From Rhabdophis nuchalis (Eukaryota > Chordata > Lepidosauria > Squamata > Natricidae): DNA of 64,000 bases. Location: contig CM077652.1 of NCBI GenBank assembly GCA_039707465.1, positions 39,246,118 through 39,310,117 on the forward strand, in the 5' to 3' direction. Below, piece by piece: positions 20,383-32,618 of this stretch. The position numbers and the translations under genes are program-made. The notes beneath the pieces were generated by a model. That model saw only the letters and a list, made by a program, of their open reading frames with translations. It made no database searches and was not told the origin of the DNA. How positions within the stretch are numbered: position 1 is the stretch's first letter; every line of letters starts with the position of its first letter.

Positions 20383-23300
20383 AACTACATAAGAACATAA
20401 GAACAGCCTTGCTGGAACAGACCACAGCCCATCCAGTCCAGCATTCTGTCTCCCACAGTGGCTCCCCATTTGCTTCAGGGTATTCCCAAGCAGATGTCTT
20501 CACCTGCTTATGATTCCCTGCAAATGGCATTGAGAGATATCCTGCCTATCTCTCTAACCCGGAGGGCGTCCTTAGGCATCCATCATGATAGCCATTGATA
20601 CCCTTGTTCTCCATGAACTCCTCTAATCCTTTCTTAAAGGTGTCGAGGCTGACAGCTGTCACCACTTCTTCTGGCAGGGAGTTCCATAGACCAGTGATCC
20701 TTTGGGTGAAAAAGTACTTCCTCTTATTTGTTTGAGGTCTAGCTATCAAAGGTTTCATGGAGTGCCCCCTAGTTTTAGTGTTGTGCGATAGGGAAAACAG
20801 TTTTTCCTTTTCTACTTTGTCCACATCGTGCATGATTTTATAGACTTCAATCTAGGGTGGGGGAGTGGCGATCATGGTTAAGGAAGGTCTTGAGCCAAAG
20901 GAGACCACAGTCCCTCAGACAACCGGGTGCGAGTCCCTCCTTGTGAAGTGGGGCCTAGGGAAGCAGTTGGGCGTGTTAGTTGTATACCTGGCTCCTCGCT
21001 ATGCAACAACAGCCCTGCCCAAGCTGCTTGAGGTTATAGCCGGGGTGGCGGTTGAGACCCCCAGACTTCTAGTCATGGGGGACTTTAACCTGCCGTCAGC
21101 AGGCGAGACCTCTGGTGCAGCTCGGGAGTTCATGGCTTCCATGACAGCCATGGACCTGACCCAGGTAGTTCTGGGCCCTACTCATGAGAGCGGACACACC
21201 CTGGATCTCATCTTTGTCTCGGGTCAGTGGAGTAGTGATCTGGGAATAGGGGATTTAGTCATCACACCCTTGTCATGGACAGATCACGCTCTCCTTCGGC
21301 TCGACTTTCTGATCGCTACACCTCACTGTGAGGAGGCGGAACCAGACATTCCTATATGGTTCCGCCCCAGGCTCCTGATGGACCCATTAAGGTTCCAGAA
21401 GGAGCTTGGGCCAATTCCGGTAGACTTGCTCCGCGACTCGGCTGAGGACTTAGTGACCGCATGGTTAAGTGCGGCCGCGGGAGCCTTGGACCGAGTCGCG
21501 CCCTTGCGGCCTCTCTTGCGGCGACGTACCACCTGGGCCCCTTGGTTTACCGAGGAGCTCAGAGGGATGAAACGCCGCAGGAGACGTCTAGAGAGCAGAT
21601 GGAGATCATCTCACTCTGAAGTCGACCGAACACTAGTAAGAGACCACATTAGGACTTACTTAGTGGCGATAAGGCTGGCCAAACGTGAGTACTGTGCCAC
21701 CCTTATTGCATCCGCAGACAACCGCCCTGCCGCCCTTTTCAAGGTGACCCGCTCCCTCCTCCTACAGAGGCTGCGGGAAGCCCCTTTACAGGGTCGAGCA
21801 GAGGAATTTGGGATTTATCTGCAGGAGAAAATCACTCGGATTCGGAGCGAGTTACCCTCCATCGTCAATAGTCCGGTCGAGAAGGCCGGGGCAGGTCTTG
21901 TGACACCTTTATGGGAGGAGTTTGATTTTGTTACTACCAAAGATATGGACAAGTTGTCAAAGAGATTCAGGGCCACCACATGTTTATTGGACCCGTGCCC
22001 CTCCTGGCTTATACTGGAAGCCTGGGAGACGACACGAGGCTGGCTCCAAGGCATTGTCAACGCATCTTTGAGTGAGGGGTCCTTGCCTGCCGTCTTAAAA
22101 GAGGCGGTAGTGAGGCCCCTCCTCAAGAAGCCGTCCCTGGACCCAGCATTATTAGAAAACTTTCGTCCCGTCTCCAACCTTCACTTTCTAGTGAAGGTTG
22201 TTGAGAGTGTGGTAGCCCAACAGTTTCCGCGACACTTGGATGAAGTTGACTATCTAGACCCGTGCCAGTCCGGCTTCCGACCCGGGCACAGCACTGAGAC
22301 GGCATGGGGCGCGTTGGTTGATGACCTCTGGAGGGCACGGGATAGAGGATTTTCCTCTATCCTTGTCCTGTTAGACCTCTCAGCGGCTTTTGATACTATC
22401 GACCATGGTATCCTACTGCGCCGACTGGAGGGGTTGGGGCTGGGAGGCACCGTTTTGCGGTGGTTCGTGTCCTACCTCTCTGGTCAGTCACAATATGTGT
22501 TGGCAGGGGGGCAGAGATCGACTTCGAGACCCCTCATATGTGGGGTGCCCCAGGGGTCGGTCCTCTCGCCCCTACCAATAAATACGCTGTACGCTGATGA
22601 TACCCAGCTGTACATATCCACCCCAGACCACCCCAATGATGCCGTCGAGGTTATGTCCCGGTGTTTAGAGGCCGTTCGGATCTGGATGGGTAGTAACAAA
22701 CTCAGGCTCAACCCGTCCAAGACTGAGTGGCTGTGGCTTCCGGCACCCCGTTTCAGCCAGACCATTCCAACTCTAGCCATTGGGGGCGAAACACCGGCCC
22801 CCGTGGAGAAGGCGCGCAATTTGGGTGTCCTCCTGGACTCCCGGTTGACTATGGAGGACCATGTGGCAGCCGTGGCCAGGGGGACGTTCCTTCAGGTACG
22901 CCTGATACGCCAATTACTGGACCGGGGAGCCTTACGCACAGTCACTCAAGCACTCGTCACGTCTCGACTTGACTATTGCAATGCTCTCTACATGGGGCTT
23001 CCCTTGAGGTGCATCCGAAGACTACAGTTAGTCCAGAATACGGCCGCGCGGATAATTACGGGAGCGCCCAAATACTCCCATATAACACCTGTCCTACGCG
23101 AGCTCCACTGGCTTCCTGTGGTCTTTCGGGTGCGCTTCAAGGTCCTAACGATCATCTTCAAAACGCTCCATGGCTCGGGACCTAGTTACATGCAAGACCG
23201 CCTCCTGCCCCATACATCCCTTGGACAGATACGCTCTCACAGAGAGGGTCTCCTCAGGGTGCCGTCGATCGGACAATGCCGATTGGCGGCGCCCAGGGGG

Positions 23301-23715
23301 AGAGCCTTCTCTGTGGCAGGACCAGCCCTTTGGAACGACCTACCCCCTGAACTCCGTACCATTGCTGACCTCCGCCTCTTCCGCAAGTGTCTTAAGACGC
23401 ACCTCTTCCAACTAGCCGACCTTGCGTAACCCCAACATTGCCAGTTCAAATGAGGACTTTAAAATGGTGTTAACACAGGCCCTTAATTATCCCTGTATTT
23501 GTATGTAATTGATTTAATTTTCTGTACGCCGCCCCGAGTCCCTTCTGGTGAGATGGGTGCGGGTTATAAATATGAAAAATAAATAAATAAATAAATAAAT
23601 CAGGTCACCTCTCAGGCGCCGTCGTTCTAGAGTGAAGAGGCCCAGCTGTTGTAGCCTCAGATGGTAAGGAAGGTAATCAACCCACTCATAGCAATAAAGC
23701 CAGCACTATCCCCCC
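20383..23715 (-). mobile_element. CR1 LINE 3' part, split by an L2
   Basis: Minus frame 20,833-20,546 encodes a CR1 RT C-terminus (RKYFFTQRITGLWNSLPEEV), and 20,545-20,383 is its 3' UTR. The upstream coding part continues at 23,602-23,715 (QQLGLFTLERRRLRG-like). The inserted L2 occupies 20,851-23,601, and the reading frame is consistent across the gap. Confidence 0.87.
20851..23601 (+). mobile_element. L2-type LINE with an 854-codon open frame, copy f
   Basis: The uninterrupted frame 20,865-23,429 covers most of the APE endonuclease (VMGDFNLPSAGETSG, SWTDHALLRLDF), the linker and the RT (RPVSNLHFLVKVVE, DLSAAFDTIDH, GVPQGSVLSPL, YADDTQLY). About 20 codons just before the YADD box and a few in the thumb are deleted in frame, so activity is unlikely. 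The 5' end is cut inside the endonuclease. The 3' UTR has the conserved cgccgccccgagtcccttct stem and an AATAAAT tail. Confidence 0.93.
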
Positions 23716-23719
23716 CGCC

Positions 23720-23885
23720 CCCAAGATTTATAGAAAGACGGCAGCTCCGAAACTGCAAACACCAATCTGAAAATGGCGAGTGAGACCTTGCCGAAATGTT
23801 GCCAAGACAATCTCAATCTTACATGGGAAAAGACCCGAATACAATAAGATCAGCATACCTACACCCATGAAAATCTACGAAAACA
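23720..23885 (+). mobile_element. PLE 3'-terminal fragment, copy c
   Basis: It carries a hammerhead-like motif at 23,767-23,801 (CTGAAAATGGCGAG, then CCTTGCCGAAATGTTGCC), followed by catgggaaaagacccgaa and an ATCT microsatellite (23,886-23,955). It is the inverse of the fragment at 20,088-20,382. Confidence 0.7.
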
Positions 23886-23888
23886 TCC

Positions 23889-23954
<66 letters not shown>

Positions 23955-24458
23955 ATCAATTTGCATCACTGGCATTGTGGCATCATTATACAAACTATCT
24001 GATTATTTGAAATATACATTGAACAAATAAAATTAAATTGGTACAAATGATACAATTTGCATATTTGCATAATGGCATCTTCACATAAATATAATACAAA
24101 TTACTACATTGTCAGAATTTCATATTTAATAGCCATTTATGAAGAATGGAAATCTCCCTGAATAGTCCATTAAATAAAGGTCTCCCTGTGCAGTTCGCCA
24201 TTCCGTAAATCATTTTCATAGCAAACTTTCTTTTCCTAAAGTTTTCTTGCATGCACATTTTTCAGGCAAATTGTGTTGATGCCTGATCTTTGTTACAAAA
24301 TATAACCGTGTACTATCTAATTTAAAATATGGACTAAATGAATTTCTAGTACCCTAGAAATTTAGCCTAATGTGCACTCTCTGGTTTAGTGCAGTCATCT
24401 AAGTGAAGAGCATTAGAATTTCTCTCTCTTCTTTCCTTCTTTTTGAAATTATTTACAG

Positions 24459-24667
24459 AAGAACATTCTGAGCCTCAGAAATGCTAAGGTGAGGCTGGAG
24501 CTGCTGAGTACCATTTTGACAAACCTGGCACGCTATTTCTACAAATTCACAGCTTTAGACTATGAATCCTGGTTCTTGAATAAACTAAAATTCCTTCTGC
24601 CTAGCATTGATGTGAATTTGTTGCAGTTAATACCACTGGATGTCAGTTATTCTGCCTACAGAGCCAT
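24459..24667 (+). CDS. Module 1 exon B
   Basis: The acceptor is tttacag and the donor is gtaagt. It enters in phase 0 and leaves in phase 2 after 69 codons, starting KNILSLRNAKVRLELL. It matches module 2 exon B closely (KQLIVLPNFRIRDLIF, then a shared LQLIPLDV near the end). The W-F pair is present as ESWFLNKL. The Cys found near the end of the other three B exons is Tyr here (LDVSYSAY). Confidence 0.87.
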
Positions 24668-24924
24668 GTAAGTATTACCTAAATTTTGATATATTATATT
24701 GCTTTGTACTATGATATTTATATAACACACTGAAATTCTTAGCATTCTATTGTTTAGATCAGCATCATAATTGCTTGGCTTTTTCATTCCAAATTACTAT
24801 AATTGAAATGAAGGAACAGCATACAGGAAGGCATTTGTTATATACTTTTTATATATTTATACATATCAATAGAAGGAAAAACAATACATGAACAAAACAA
24901 GTTTAACTATATGTATGTATTTAT

Positions 24925-24992
24925 TGTTTTATTAGCCCTGTGCACCGCTCCGAGTCCCTTCGGGGAGAGGGAGCGGTCAACAAGTTTAATAA

Positions 24993-25022
<30 letters not shown>
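24925..25022 (+). mobile_element. L2 3' tail only, copy g
   Basis: Fewer than 100 bases match the last part of the L2 3' UTR (caccgctccgagtcccttcg, then gggagcgg) and end in a TTA repeat. No coding sequence is included. Adjacent intron sequence 24,668-24,924 and 25,023-25,495 shows nothing else I can name. Confidence 0.75.
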
Positions 25023-25025
<3 letters not shown>

Positions 25026-25496
25026 AGAATTAAAATACAAAAGTGGGGGAGACAAGGAGAAAAAGAATATACTTTTAAATTAATCTGGTCAGTTTATAAT
25101 TTCCCCCCTTTTTATACATTTGTTAATTAACAACATGAGCACTTAGGTTCTCTTAAAATCAAACTGTAGGTGATTATATTTGCCATTTTGCATGATGTAT
25201 TGTATATTTGGAAATCACCTCCTTCAGTGAAGTTAAACCTATATTATGTATATATACCATTAGTTTTGCCATTACGGCATAGCTTTCAAGTTTATGTTCC
25301 CAATCAAGTATTATCGGAATAATGTCTTTCTTTCAGTGTTGAGCACAATTTATTCTGGCTGCTATTAGCATAAATCTCATTTAATTAATGTTTCTTTTTT
25401 CTCAGATTGTTCCAGCAAGAAAATGTGTGCTTTTACTTTTACTTTAAATTCCAAAATATTTTGGGGGAATTTGTATACAAGTCCATGTGATAAAAT

Positions 25497-26262
25497 GTTT
25501 ACTGTATTTTTTGGAGTATAACACACCTTTTTCCTCCCAAAAGAGAGGATGAAAATCTGGGTGCGTCTTATACTGTGAATGTAGCCCTGCAGCCCCCACC
25601 ATTTGGGCATTTTCAGCCTCCTTGAGTCACATTTTCGGGCAGTTCCTGACTGCACTGTGATCCCGGCAGCCAGGAACCATCCGCTGCCTGAAACGCTCTT
25701 TTTTCTCCCCGATCGCAAGAACGGGGCGTGCATTCCTCTTGGCCAGATCTGCTGGGACAGGAGCAGAAGCCCTTCGTGGGGGGGTCTACTGGGGAGAGCA
25801 AGTGACATGCTAGAGCCCCGCGTAGGTTCTGAGCCCCTGCAGCAGGTGTCCCTCTAAGAGGGCTTTCGCAATCCCAAGCAGCATCAGTGCTGGGCCAGCC
25901 TTTTCAAGCAGCCAAGTCCCTCTTCTGCCCCCATGAAAATAATCCCCCACCCTCACCCCACACACTCCAGTCAAATGTGCATAGGGTCATAGGGTTTGCT
26001 TTAAATGGATAAAAAGATGTTATCAAAACCCGAGTGGAAGTAAGGATCCCTGCCACCTGGAACCGCTGGAAAATGAGAGGCACACAGGTGCCAATCCCTG
26101 CATCCTGGGGGGTATTCCACCTGCCAATCAGCTGCTGCTGCTGAAGCTGACCAGGCCATTTGCTGTTTGCTGCAATGACCCTAGCCAGATTAATACCGAT
26201 GGATGCTGGTAGGCAGAGGCAGAAACTTTTCCCCCCTGTTTTCCTCCTCCTAAAAATACGGT
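25497..26262. mobile_element. Candidate MITE with TA-flanked ends
   Basis: The start (CTGTATTTTTTGGAGTATAA) and the end (CTCCTAAAAATACGG) are imperfect inverses, and both are flanked by TA. The interior has GC-rich segments. I recall similar ends in dispersed vertebrate repeats but cannot assign a family. Confidence 0.45.
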
Positions 26263-26522
26263 ATTTTGTCTCATGGCATTTCCAACATCTATTCAATTCC
26301 TTCTCATAAGGTGTAGTTATTATTGTTGCTCTTCTTTATCTTGGTTGCTAGTATTTCCCTACTTTTGATCTGAGATTTGCCTTTCTACTAATGAATCAGG
26401 ACTCAGACCCTCCTTCTCATTAACTGATTGTTGGAGTGGATGGTTAATTTGGACTTGTACTGTCATATCCTGCTGACTATACTTTCCCTTTTTGCTTTGG
26501 GCGGGCATGCCTTCTCTTTTTT

Positions 26523-27042
26523 TTTTTGTTGAAAAAAGTTTTATTGGTTTTAACAATTTTTAACAGGAAAGGGATAGGTAAGGTATCAGATAATATTTTG
26601 GAGCTTCCACAACGGGTTTGATGACCGCCTCCGGGTCTTCGTACATATTCCATTAAAAAAGAAAAATTATCAAAAGGAAGGGGTACATACATTTTAAAAT
26701 CATAAATTGTCATATTATTTTATGCATTCAATTACTTTATACTATTGACATCCGTGCAGGAATTGCCATCATAAAAAAAGAAAATATAACAAGTTATTTA
26801 TGCGATCTGAGCCTCTTTGCTATAGTCTCTTCCTCCTCCCCCCCACCATCAGGCGGATCCGTGGCCCCTCCCGTTCCCATCTCATCATCATCCAGGATTG
26901 AGGAATGTTTTTTAAGAAAATTATGCGCCTCTTCAACTGTTTTAATTCTAACTCTTCCCCCCTCCCAGAATACCAGCATCCCTTCGGGCATCAACCACTT
27001 GAACCACACCCCCTTTTTAAACAATTTTTTAGTTAAGAAAGA
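26523..27042 (-). mobile_element. L1-type insertion carrying ORF1 end directly before the poly-A
   Basis: The minus strand encodes an ORF1p-like C-terminal domain (FKWLMPEGMLVFWEGGRVRI then VEEAHNFLKK), a stop, about 270 bases of 3' UTR, then AATAAAAC and poly-A. The target duplication ATGCCTTCTCTTTT lies at 26,507-26,520 and 27,043-27,056. No ORF2 lies between ORF1 and the tail, as in half-L1 (HAL1) elements. Confidence 0.75.
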
Positions 27043-27299
27043 ATGCCTTCTCTTTTTATTTGTTGGGGATTTGGTGCTTTCAGAAACTGAGCCTGACAAC
27101 AATTCCACAGAAGAGCAGCAAGAAGGAAGCAGAGTGTTACATTACTTACTGATTTCAACATTGAACTAACGATTTTTTAAAAAAAATCAGCTGGGCAAAG
27201 GGTGGCAAAGTGATGGATTAATCCTTCCTCATCATCCATAAACTGTAACTGTTCATTAAGAAGATTTGAGTTAGAGAATTATTATCTTTATCTTGTTCT

Positions 27300-28165
27300 A
27301 TCAATACAATACAATACAATACAATAGCAGAGTTGGAAGGGACATTGTAGGTCTTCTAGTCCAACTCCCTGCGTGGGCAGGAACCTTATACCATTTCAGA
27401 CAAATGGCTATCTAACATCTTTTTAAAGACTTCCAGGGTTGGGGCATTCACAACTTCTGGAGGCAAGCTGTTCCAGAGGTTAATTGTTCTAACTGTCAGG
27501 AAATTTCTCCTTAGTTCTAAGTTGCTTCTCTCCTTGATTAGTTTCCACCCATTGCTTCTTGTCCTGCCCCCAGGTGCCTTGGAGAATAGTTTGACTCCCT
27601 CTTCTTTGTGGCACCCTCTGAGATATCGGAACACTGCTATCATGTCTCCCCTGGTCCTTCTCTTCATCAAACTAGACATACCCAGCTCCTGCAACCGTTC
27701 TTCATATGTTTTAATCTCCAGTCCCCTAATCATCTTGGTTGCTCTTCTCTGCACTCTTTCCAGAGTCTCCACGTCTTTTCTACATCGTGGCGACCAAAAC
27801 TGTATGCAGTATTCCAAGTGTGGCCTTACCAAGGCACTATACAGTGGCATTAACACTTCACGTGATCTAGATTCTATCCCTCTGTTTATGCAGCCTAGAA
27901 CTGTGTTGGCTTTTTTGGCAGCTGCAGCACACGAGTGGCTCATATTTAAATGGTTGTCCACTAGGATTCCAAGATCCCTCTCACAGTTGCTACTATTGAG
28001 CAAGGTACCACCTATACTGTACCTGTGCATTTTGTTTTTCTTGCCTAAATGTAGAACCTTACTTTTTTCACAATTGAATTTCATTTTATTAGATAGTGCC
28101 CAATGTTCAAGTTTGTCAAGATCCTTATTAATTTGATTTGATTTGATTTTGATTTTATTCCACTT
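27300..28165 (-). mobile_element. CR1 LINE 3' part with open RT C-terminus
   Basis: Frame 28,084-27,386 (232 codons) encodes a typical CR1 RT end: KVLHLGKKNKMHRYSIGG, LYSALVRPHLEYCIQFW, RVQRRATKMIRGLE and LWNSLPPEVV. The 3' UTR ends in a CAATA/ATTGT repeat at about 27,302-27,325. The rest of RT and the endonuclease are missing. Confidence 0.92.
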
Positions 28166-28447
28166 CTTTGCTTAGTAGTTGATATTTTGGAATTTTCAGG
28201 GTTGAAGTCAGCCTCCCTTGCTGTCTTGGCTCTCTGCTCAGACTTTAACAGAGACTGAATTTTGGTGGTATAAAACACTAGGATTGTCCGAATAGAATAT
28301 TTAAATATTAAAAAGGTTTCAACCCTGAATAACATTGAAGGAAGAACAATCTGCCCAAAGGTTAACAATATTCTTCTGCAACCATGAAAAGTATTTGAAG
28401 GAGAAGCTGGAGGTGAAATTGTGGAATTGTGGAACATTTTTCTAATA

Positions 28448-28843
28448 ATATATCCTTTTAATAATTAATAATTAATAATTAATAATTAATAATTAATAAT
28501 TAATAATTAATAACTAATAACTAATAATTAATAATTAATAATTAATAATTAATAATTAATAATTAATAATTAATAATTAATAATTAATAAGTAATAATTA
28601 ATAATTAATAATTAATAATTAATAATTAATAATTAATAATTAATAATTAATAATTAATAATTAATAATTAATAATTAATAATTAATAATTAATAATTAAT
28701 AATTAATAATTAATAATTAATAATTAATAATTAATAATTAATAATTAATAATTAATAATTAATAATTAATAATTAATAATTAATAATTAATAATTAATAA
28801 TTAATAATTAATAATTAATAATTAATAATTAATAATTAATACT
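28448..28843. repeat. (AATTAAT)n heptanucleotide array, ~395 bp
   Basis: About 55 nearly perfect 7-bp units, with a few AACTAAT and AAGTAAT variants near the 5' side. It directly adjoins the 3' end of L2 copy h and is probably its expanded tail. Confidence 0.93.
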
Positions 28844-31790
28844 TATAAACCGCTCCCTCTCCCCATGGGGACTCGGGGCGGTGCACAGGTAGAATAAAAA
28901 CAATAAATACATACAAACATTTCTTAAAAACAAATTAAACCCAACCTGCGCTAAAATTTCCCATTAAAACTGAACTACACTAAAACTACCCAGTAAAACC
29001 CCAAAGACAGAGAGATTATCCTAGGCCGGCCAGACAGAAAAGATGAGTTTTTAATTTAAGATGGAAGGAGCGGAGGTCCGTGGTCGTCCTAATATCGGGG
29101 GGAAGGTCGTTCCAGAGGGCCAGGCCCGCCACAGAGATAGCCCTTCCCCTGGGTGTCGCCCGCTGGCAGTGTCTAGTGGACGGCACCCGGAGAAGTCCCT
29201 CTCTGTGGGAGCGAATCGGCCGTGAGGATGTATGAGGCAGGATCCGATCCTGCAGGTAGCTAGGTCCCGAGCCATGGAGCGCTTTAAAGATGATAATTAA
29301 CACCTTGAAGCGCACCCGAAAGACGACAGGTAGCCAGTGCAGCTCGCGCAAGAGCGGTGTTACATGGGTGAACTTGGCGGATCCAATAGGGGGCGCAATT
29401 GGCGAACCAGGCGAACCTGGTAAAACGTCCTCCTGGCCACGGCTGTTACTTGATCTTCCATGGACAGCCGGGCATCCAGGAGGACACCCAAATTGCGTGC
29501 CCCATCCACAGGGGCAAGATGTTCGCCCCCTATGGCCAGCGATGGAGTGAGCTGGTTGAATCGGGCAGCCGGAAACCACAGCCACTCGGTCTTGGTCGGG
29601 TTGAGCCTGAGTCCGTTACTTCCCATCCAGATCCGCACGGCTTCCAGGCACTGGCACATCACCGCTACGGCATCGTTGGGGTGGTTTGGGGTAGATATAT
29701 ACAACTGAGTGTCATCAGCGTATAGATGGTACTCTACCCCAAAACCACGGATGATCTCACACAGCGGCTTCATGTATGTGTTAAACAGGAGAGGCGAGAG
29801 GACCGACCCCTGAGGCACCCCACATGTGAGTGGTCTCGAGGTCGACCTCTGCCCCCCTGCCAACACAAATTGCGATCGGCCAGAGAGGTAGGAGGAGAAC
29901 CACCGTAAAACGGTGCCTCCCACCCCCAACCCCCCCAGCCGATGTAATAGGATACCATGGTCGATGGTATCAAAAGCCACCGAGAGGTCTAATAGGACCA
30001 GGATGGAGGAACAACCCCCATCTCTGGCCCTCCAGAGATCATCAACCAACGCGACCAATGCCGTCTCAGTGCTATGCCCGGGCCGAAAGCCGGACTGGCG
30101 CGGATCTAGATAGTCAACTTCCTCCAGGTGACGGGGAAACTGTTGTGCCACCACACTCTCAACAACCTTCGCCAAAAAGGGAAGTTTGGAGACTGGACGG
30201 TAGTTGTTTAAAAGAGCTGGATCCAAAGAGGGCTTCTTAAGGAGGGGCCTCACCATAGCTTCTTTTAGGGAAGCAGGCAAGGAACCCTCACTTAAGGATG
30301 CGTTGACAACCTCTTGGAGCCAGCCTCGTGTCACCTCCCAGGATGCCAGTACAAGCCAGGAGGGACACGGGTCCAATAAACATGTGGTGGCTCGCAGTCG
30401 CCCACGTAACCTGTCCATATCTTCGAAAGTAACGGAGTCAAACTCCTCCCAAACAAGATCTGTCTCGTGGCATCTCACTGGGCCATCAATGGAGGGTAGC
30501 CCGTTCTGTATCTGAGCGGTTTTCTCCTGCAGAAAAATCACAAATTCCTCTGCTCTACCCTGTAGCGGGGCTTCCCGCACCCTTTGTTGAAGCAGGGAGC
30601 GGGTCACCCTAAACAGGGCGGCAGGGCGGTTTTCTGCGGATGCTATGAGAGTAGCACAATGATGGCGTTTGGCCACTCTCAGCGCCACAATGTAAGTCCG
30701 TAAATGGGCTCTTACCTGTGTCCGGTCAGATTCAGATCGGGAAGACCTCCATCTTCTCTCTAGGCATCTCTTGCGGCGTTTCATCACCCGCAGCTCCTCG
30801 GTAAACCAAGGAGCCAGGGTGGTTCGCCGCCGCAAGAGAGGCCGCAAGGGCGCGACCCGATCCAAGGCTCCCACGGCCGCCCTATTCCATGCGGCCGTGA
30901 GGTCCTCCATCGGGGCACGGGTCAGGGGTACAGGAAGTGGCCCAAGTGCCGTCTGGAACCCATCCGGGTCCATCAGGCGTCTGGGGCGGTACCAGATTGG
31001 AGACTCTGGTTCCACCTCCCCGCGGAGGGGAGCAGCGGTCGGAAAGTCGAGCCGGAGAAGTGAGTGGTCTGACCATGACAAGGGCGTGATGACTATATCC
31101 CCTATACCCAGATCACTCTTCCATTGGCCTGAGACAAAGATGAGATCCGGCGTATGTCCACCCTCGTGTGTGGGGCCTTGAATTAGTTGGGTCAGGTCCA
31201 TGGCCGTCATGGAAGCCATGAACTCCCGAGCTACCTCGGATGATTCGCCCAACGATGGCAGATTAAAGTCCCCCATGACTAAAAGTCTGGGGGTCTCCAC
31301 TGCCACCGTAGCAATCACCTCCAGGAGCTCGGGCAGGGCTGCTGCTACATAGCGGGGAGCCAGGTATACAACCAGCAAGCCCAACTGCCTCCCTAGGCCC
31401 CACTTCACGCAGAGGGACTCACAGCCGGTAGTCTGTGGCACAATGGTCTCTCTCGGCTCAAGACCTTCCTTAACAATGACCGCTACCCCACCGCCCCTAC
31501 CAAGGGCCGGGGCTGATGAAAAGCGTGGTAGCCTGGTGGGCACATTTCAACGAGGGAAAGACCTCCCTCGTGGCCCAACCAGGTCTCCGCAATTCCAGCC
31601 AGGTCCGGCTCCCCCTCTGACACAAGGTCACTAATGAGGGGGGCTTTGTTGACAACGGACCTGGCGTTGCAGAACATCAGCCGCAGGCCCTGGCTCTGTA
31701 CTCCCTGACCACCTATCCTCCTTTGTATCTCTGTACCATAAGCATCTCTGAAGGTTAAATCAGCTCCTTCCAAAATGACCACCTATTATT
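28844..31790 (-). mobile_element. L2-type LINE, large copy h
   Basis: Frame 31,543-29,360 encodes 727 residues from endonuclease (VMGDFNLPSLGESS) through RT (DLSVAFDTIDH, GVPQGSVLSPLLFN, YADDTQLY). A frameshift and a deletion of about 50 codons near 29,350 precede the C-terminus (29,585-29,016 frame). An overlapping frame (31,782-31,483) holds the endonuclease start with GIAETWLG. The 3' UTR runs to 28,844. Confidence 0.92.
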
Positions 31791-31878
31791 CAGATATTTT
31801 ATCTACAGGCATCTTACTGCATAGAATCTTTAATATTTGGAAGGACAAGACCACCTCTCTCTTTAGAATCCTATTCAG

Positions 31879-32391
31879 CAATTAGAAAAAATTATGGGTG
31901 AAATGATGAAAAGAATAATAATATTGAGATCAGAAAATATATTGTTATTGATAATTAATGAACCTGAGTTAACAAAACATGAGAAAGAATTGATTAGAAT
32001 TATGATTATAATGGGTAGGATTGTAATAGCAAGATATTGGAAAATAGAGGTAAATATTAAAATAGAAGAATGGTTCTGTGAAATGTGGAAATTAGCCTTA
32101 AATGATAAAATGACGTGTGATATTAAATTCAGAGAGGGGGTTTATAAAAAAGATATCTTTTGGAAGACTTGGAAGCCATTTGTGGACTATGCACTTGGAA
32201 CTTTGGATGCCTTGACGCCTGTACCTAGAGAACGTGGATTTTGGAGATCTTAAAGATAACAGAAGACACTTGAAACCAACTCTTCCTTTTGTTTTGTATA
32301 GCACTGGGTGAAATATTGTAAAATATTTAATAAATAAAAAAAAAAAGGGTCAGTCCGTCGTCTGGGCGGCTATTTCGGAAAAAAAAAAAAA
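31879..32391 (+). mobile_element. L1 ORF2 3' fragment with an unusual tail
   Basis: The frame 31,894-32,253 encodes the end of L1 ORF2 (TKHEKELIRIMIIMGR, DIFWKTWKPFVDYALG). The 15-bp target duplication tagaatcctattcag lies at 31,864-31,878 and 32,392-32,406. After AATAAATAAAAAAAAAAAG come 32 further bases (from 32,347) and a second poly-A. Confidence 0.92.
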
Positions 32392-32618
32392 TAGAATCCT
32401 ATTCAGTGACTAAGCTCTCTTTTCATTACACATCAATTTACCCACAGTCATTCTTAAATACTTTTTCTAAAGAGAATTGGAATTGGTGAAATTCGATGGA
32501 TAGAAATGTGATGGTCTGCTCTTCTTGCAATCTTTGTGTGACTGTATGAGTGGGCTGTCTTACTGTGCATTGTACAATTGACTGACTTCCTCTCCTACAT
32601 TTTTGCATCTGATTGCAG

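Noticed and set aside
27522..28136. 204-codon + strand frame
   Set aside because: It is the antisense shadow of the CR1 reverse transcriptase on the minus strand.
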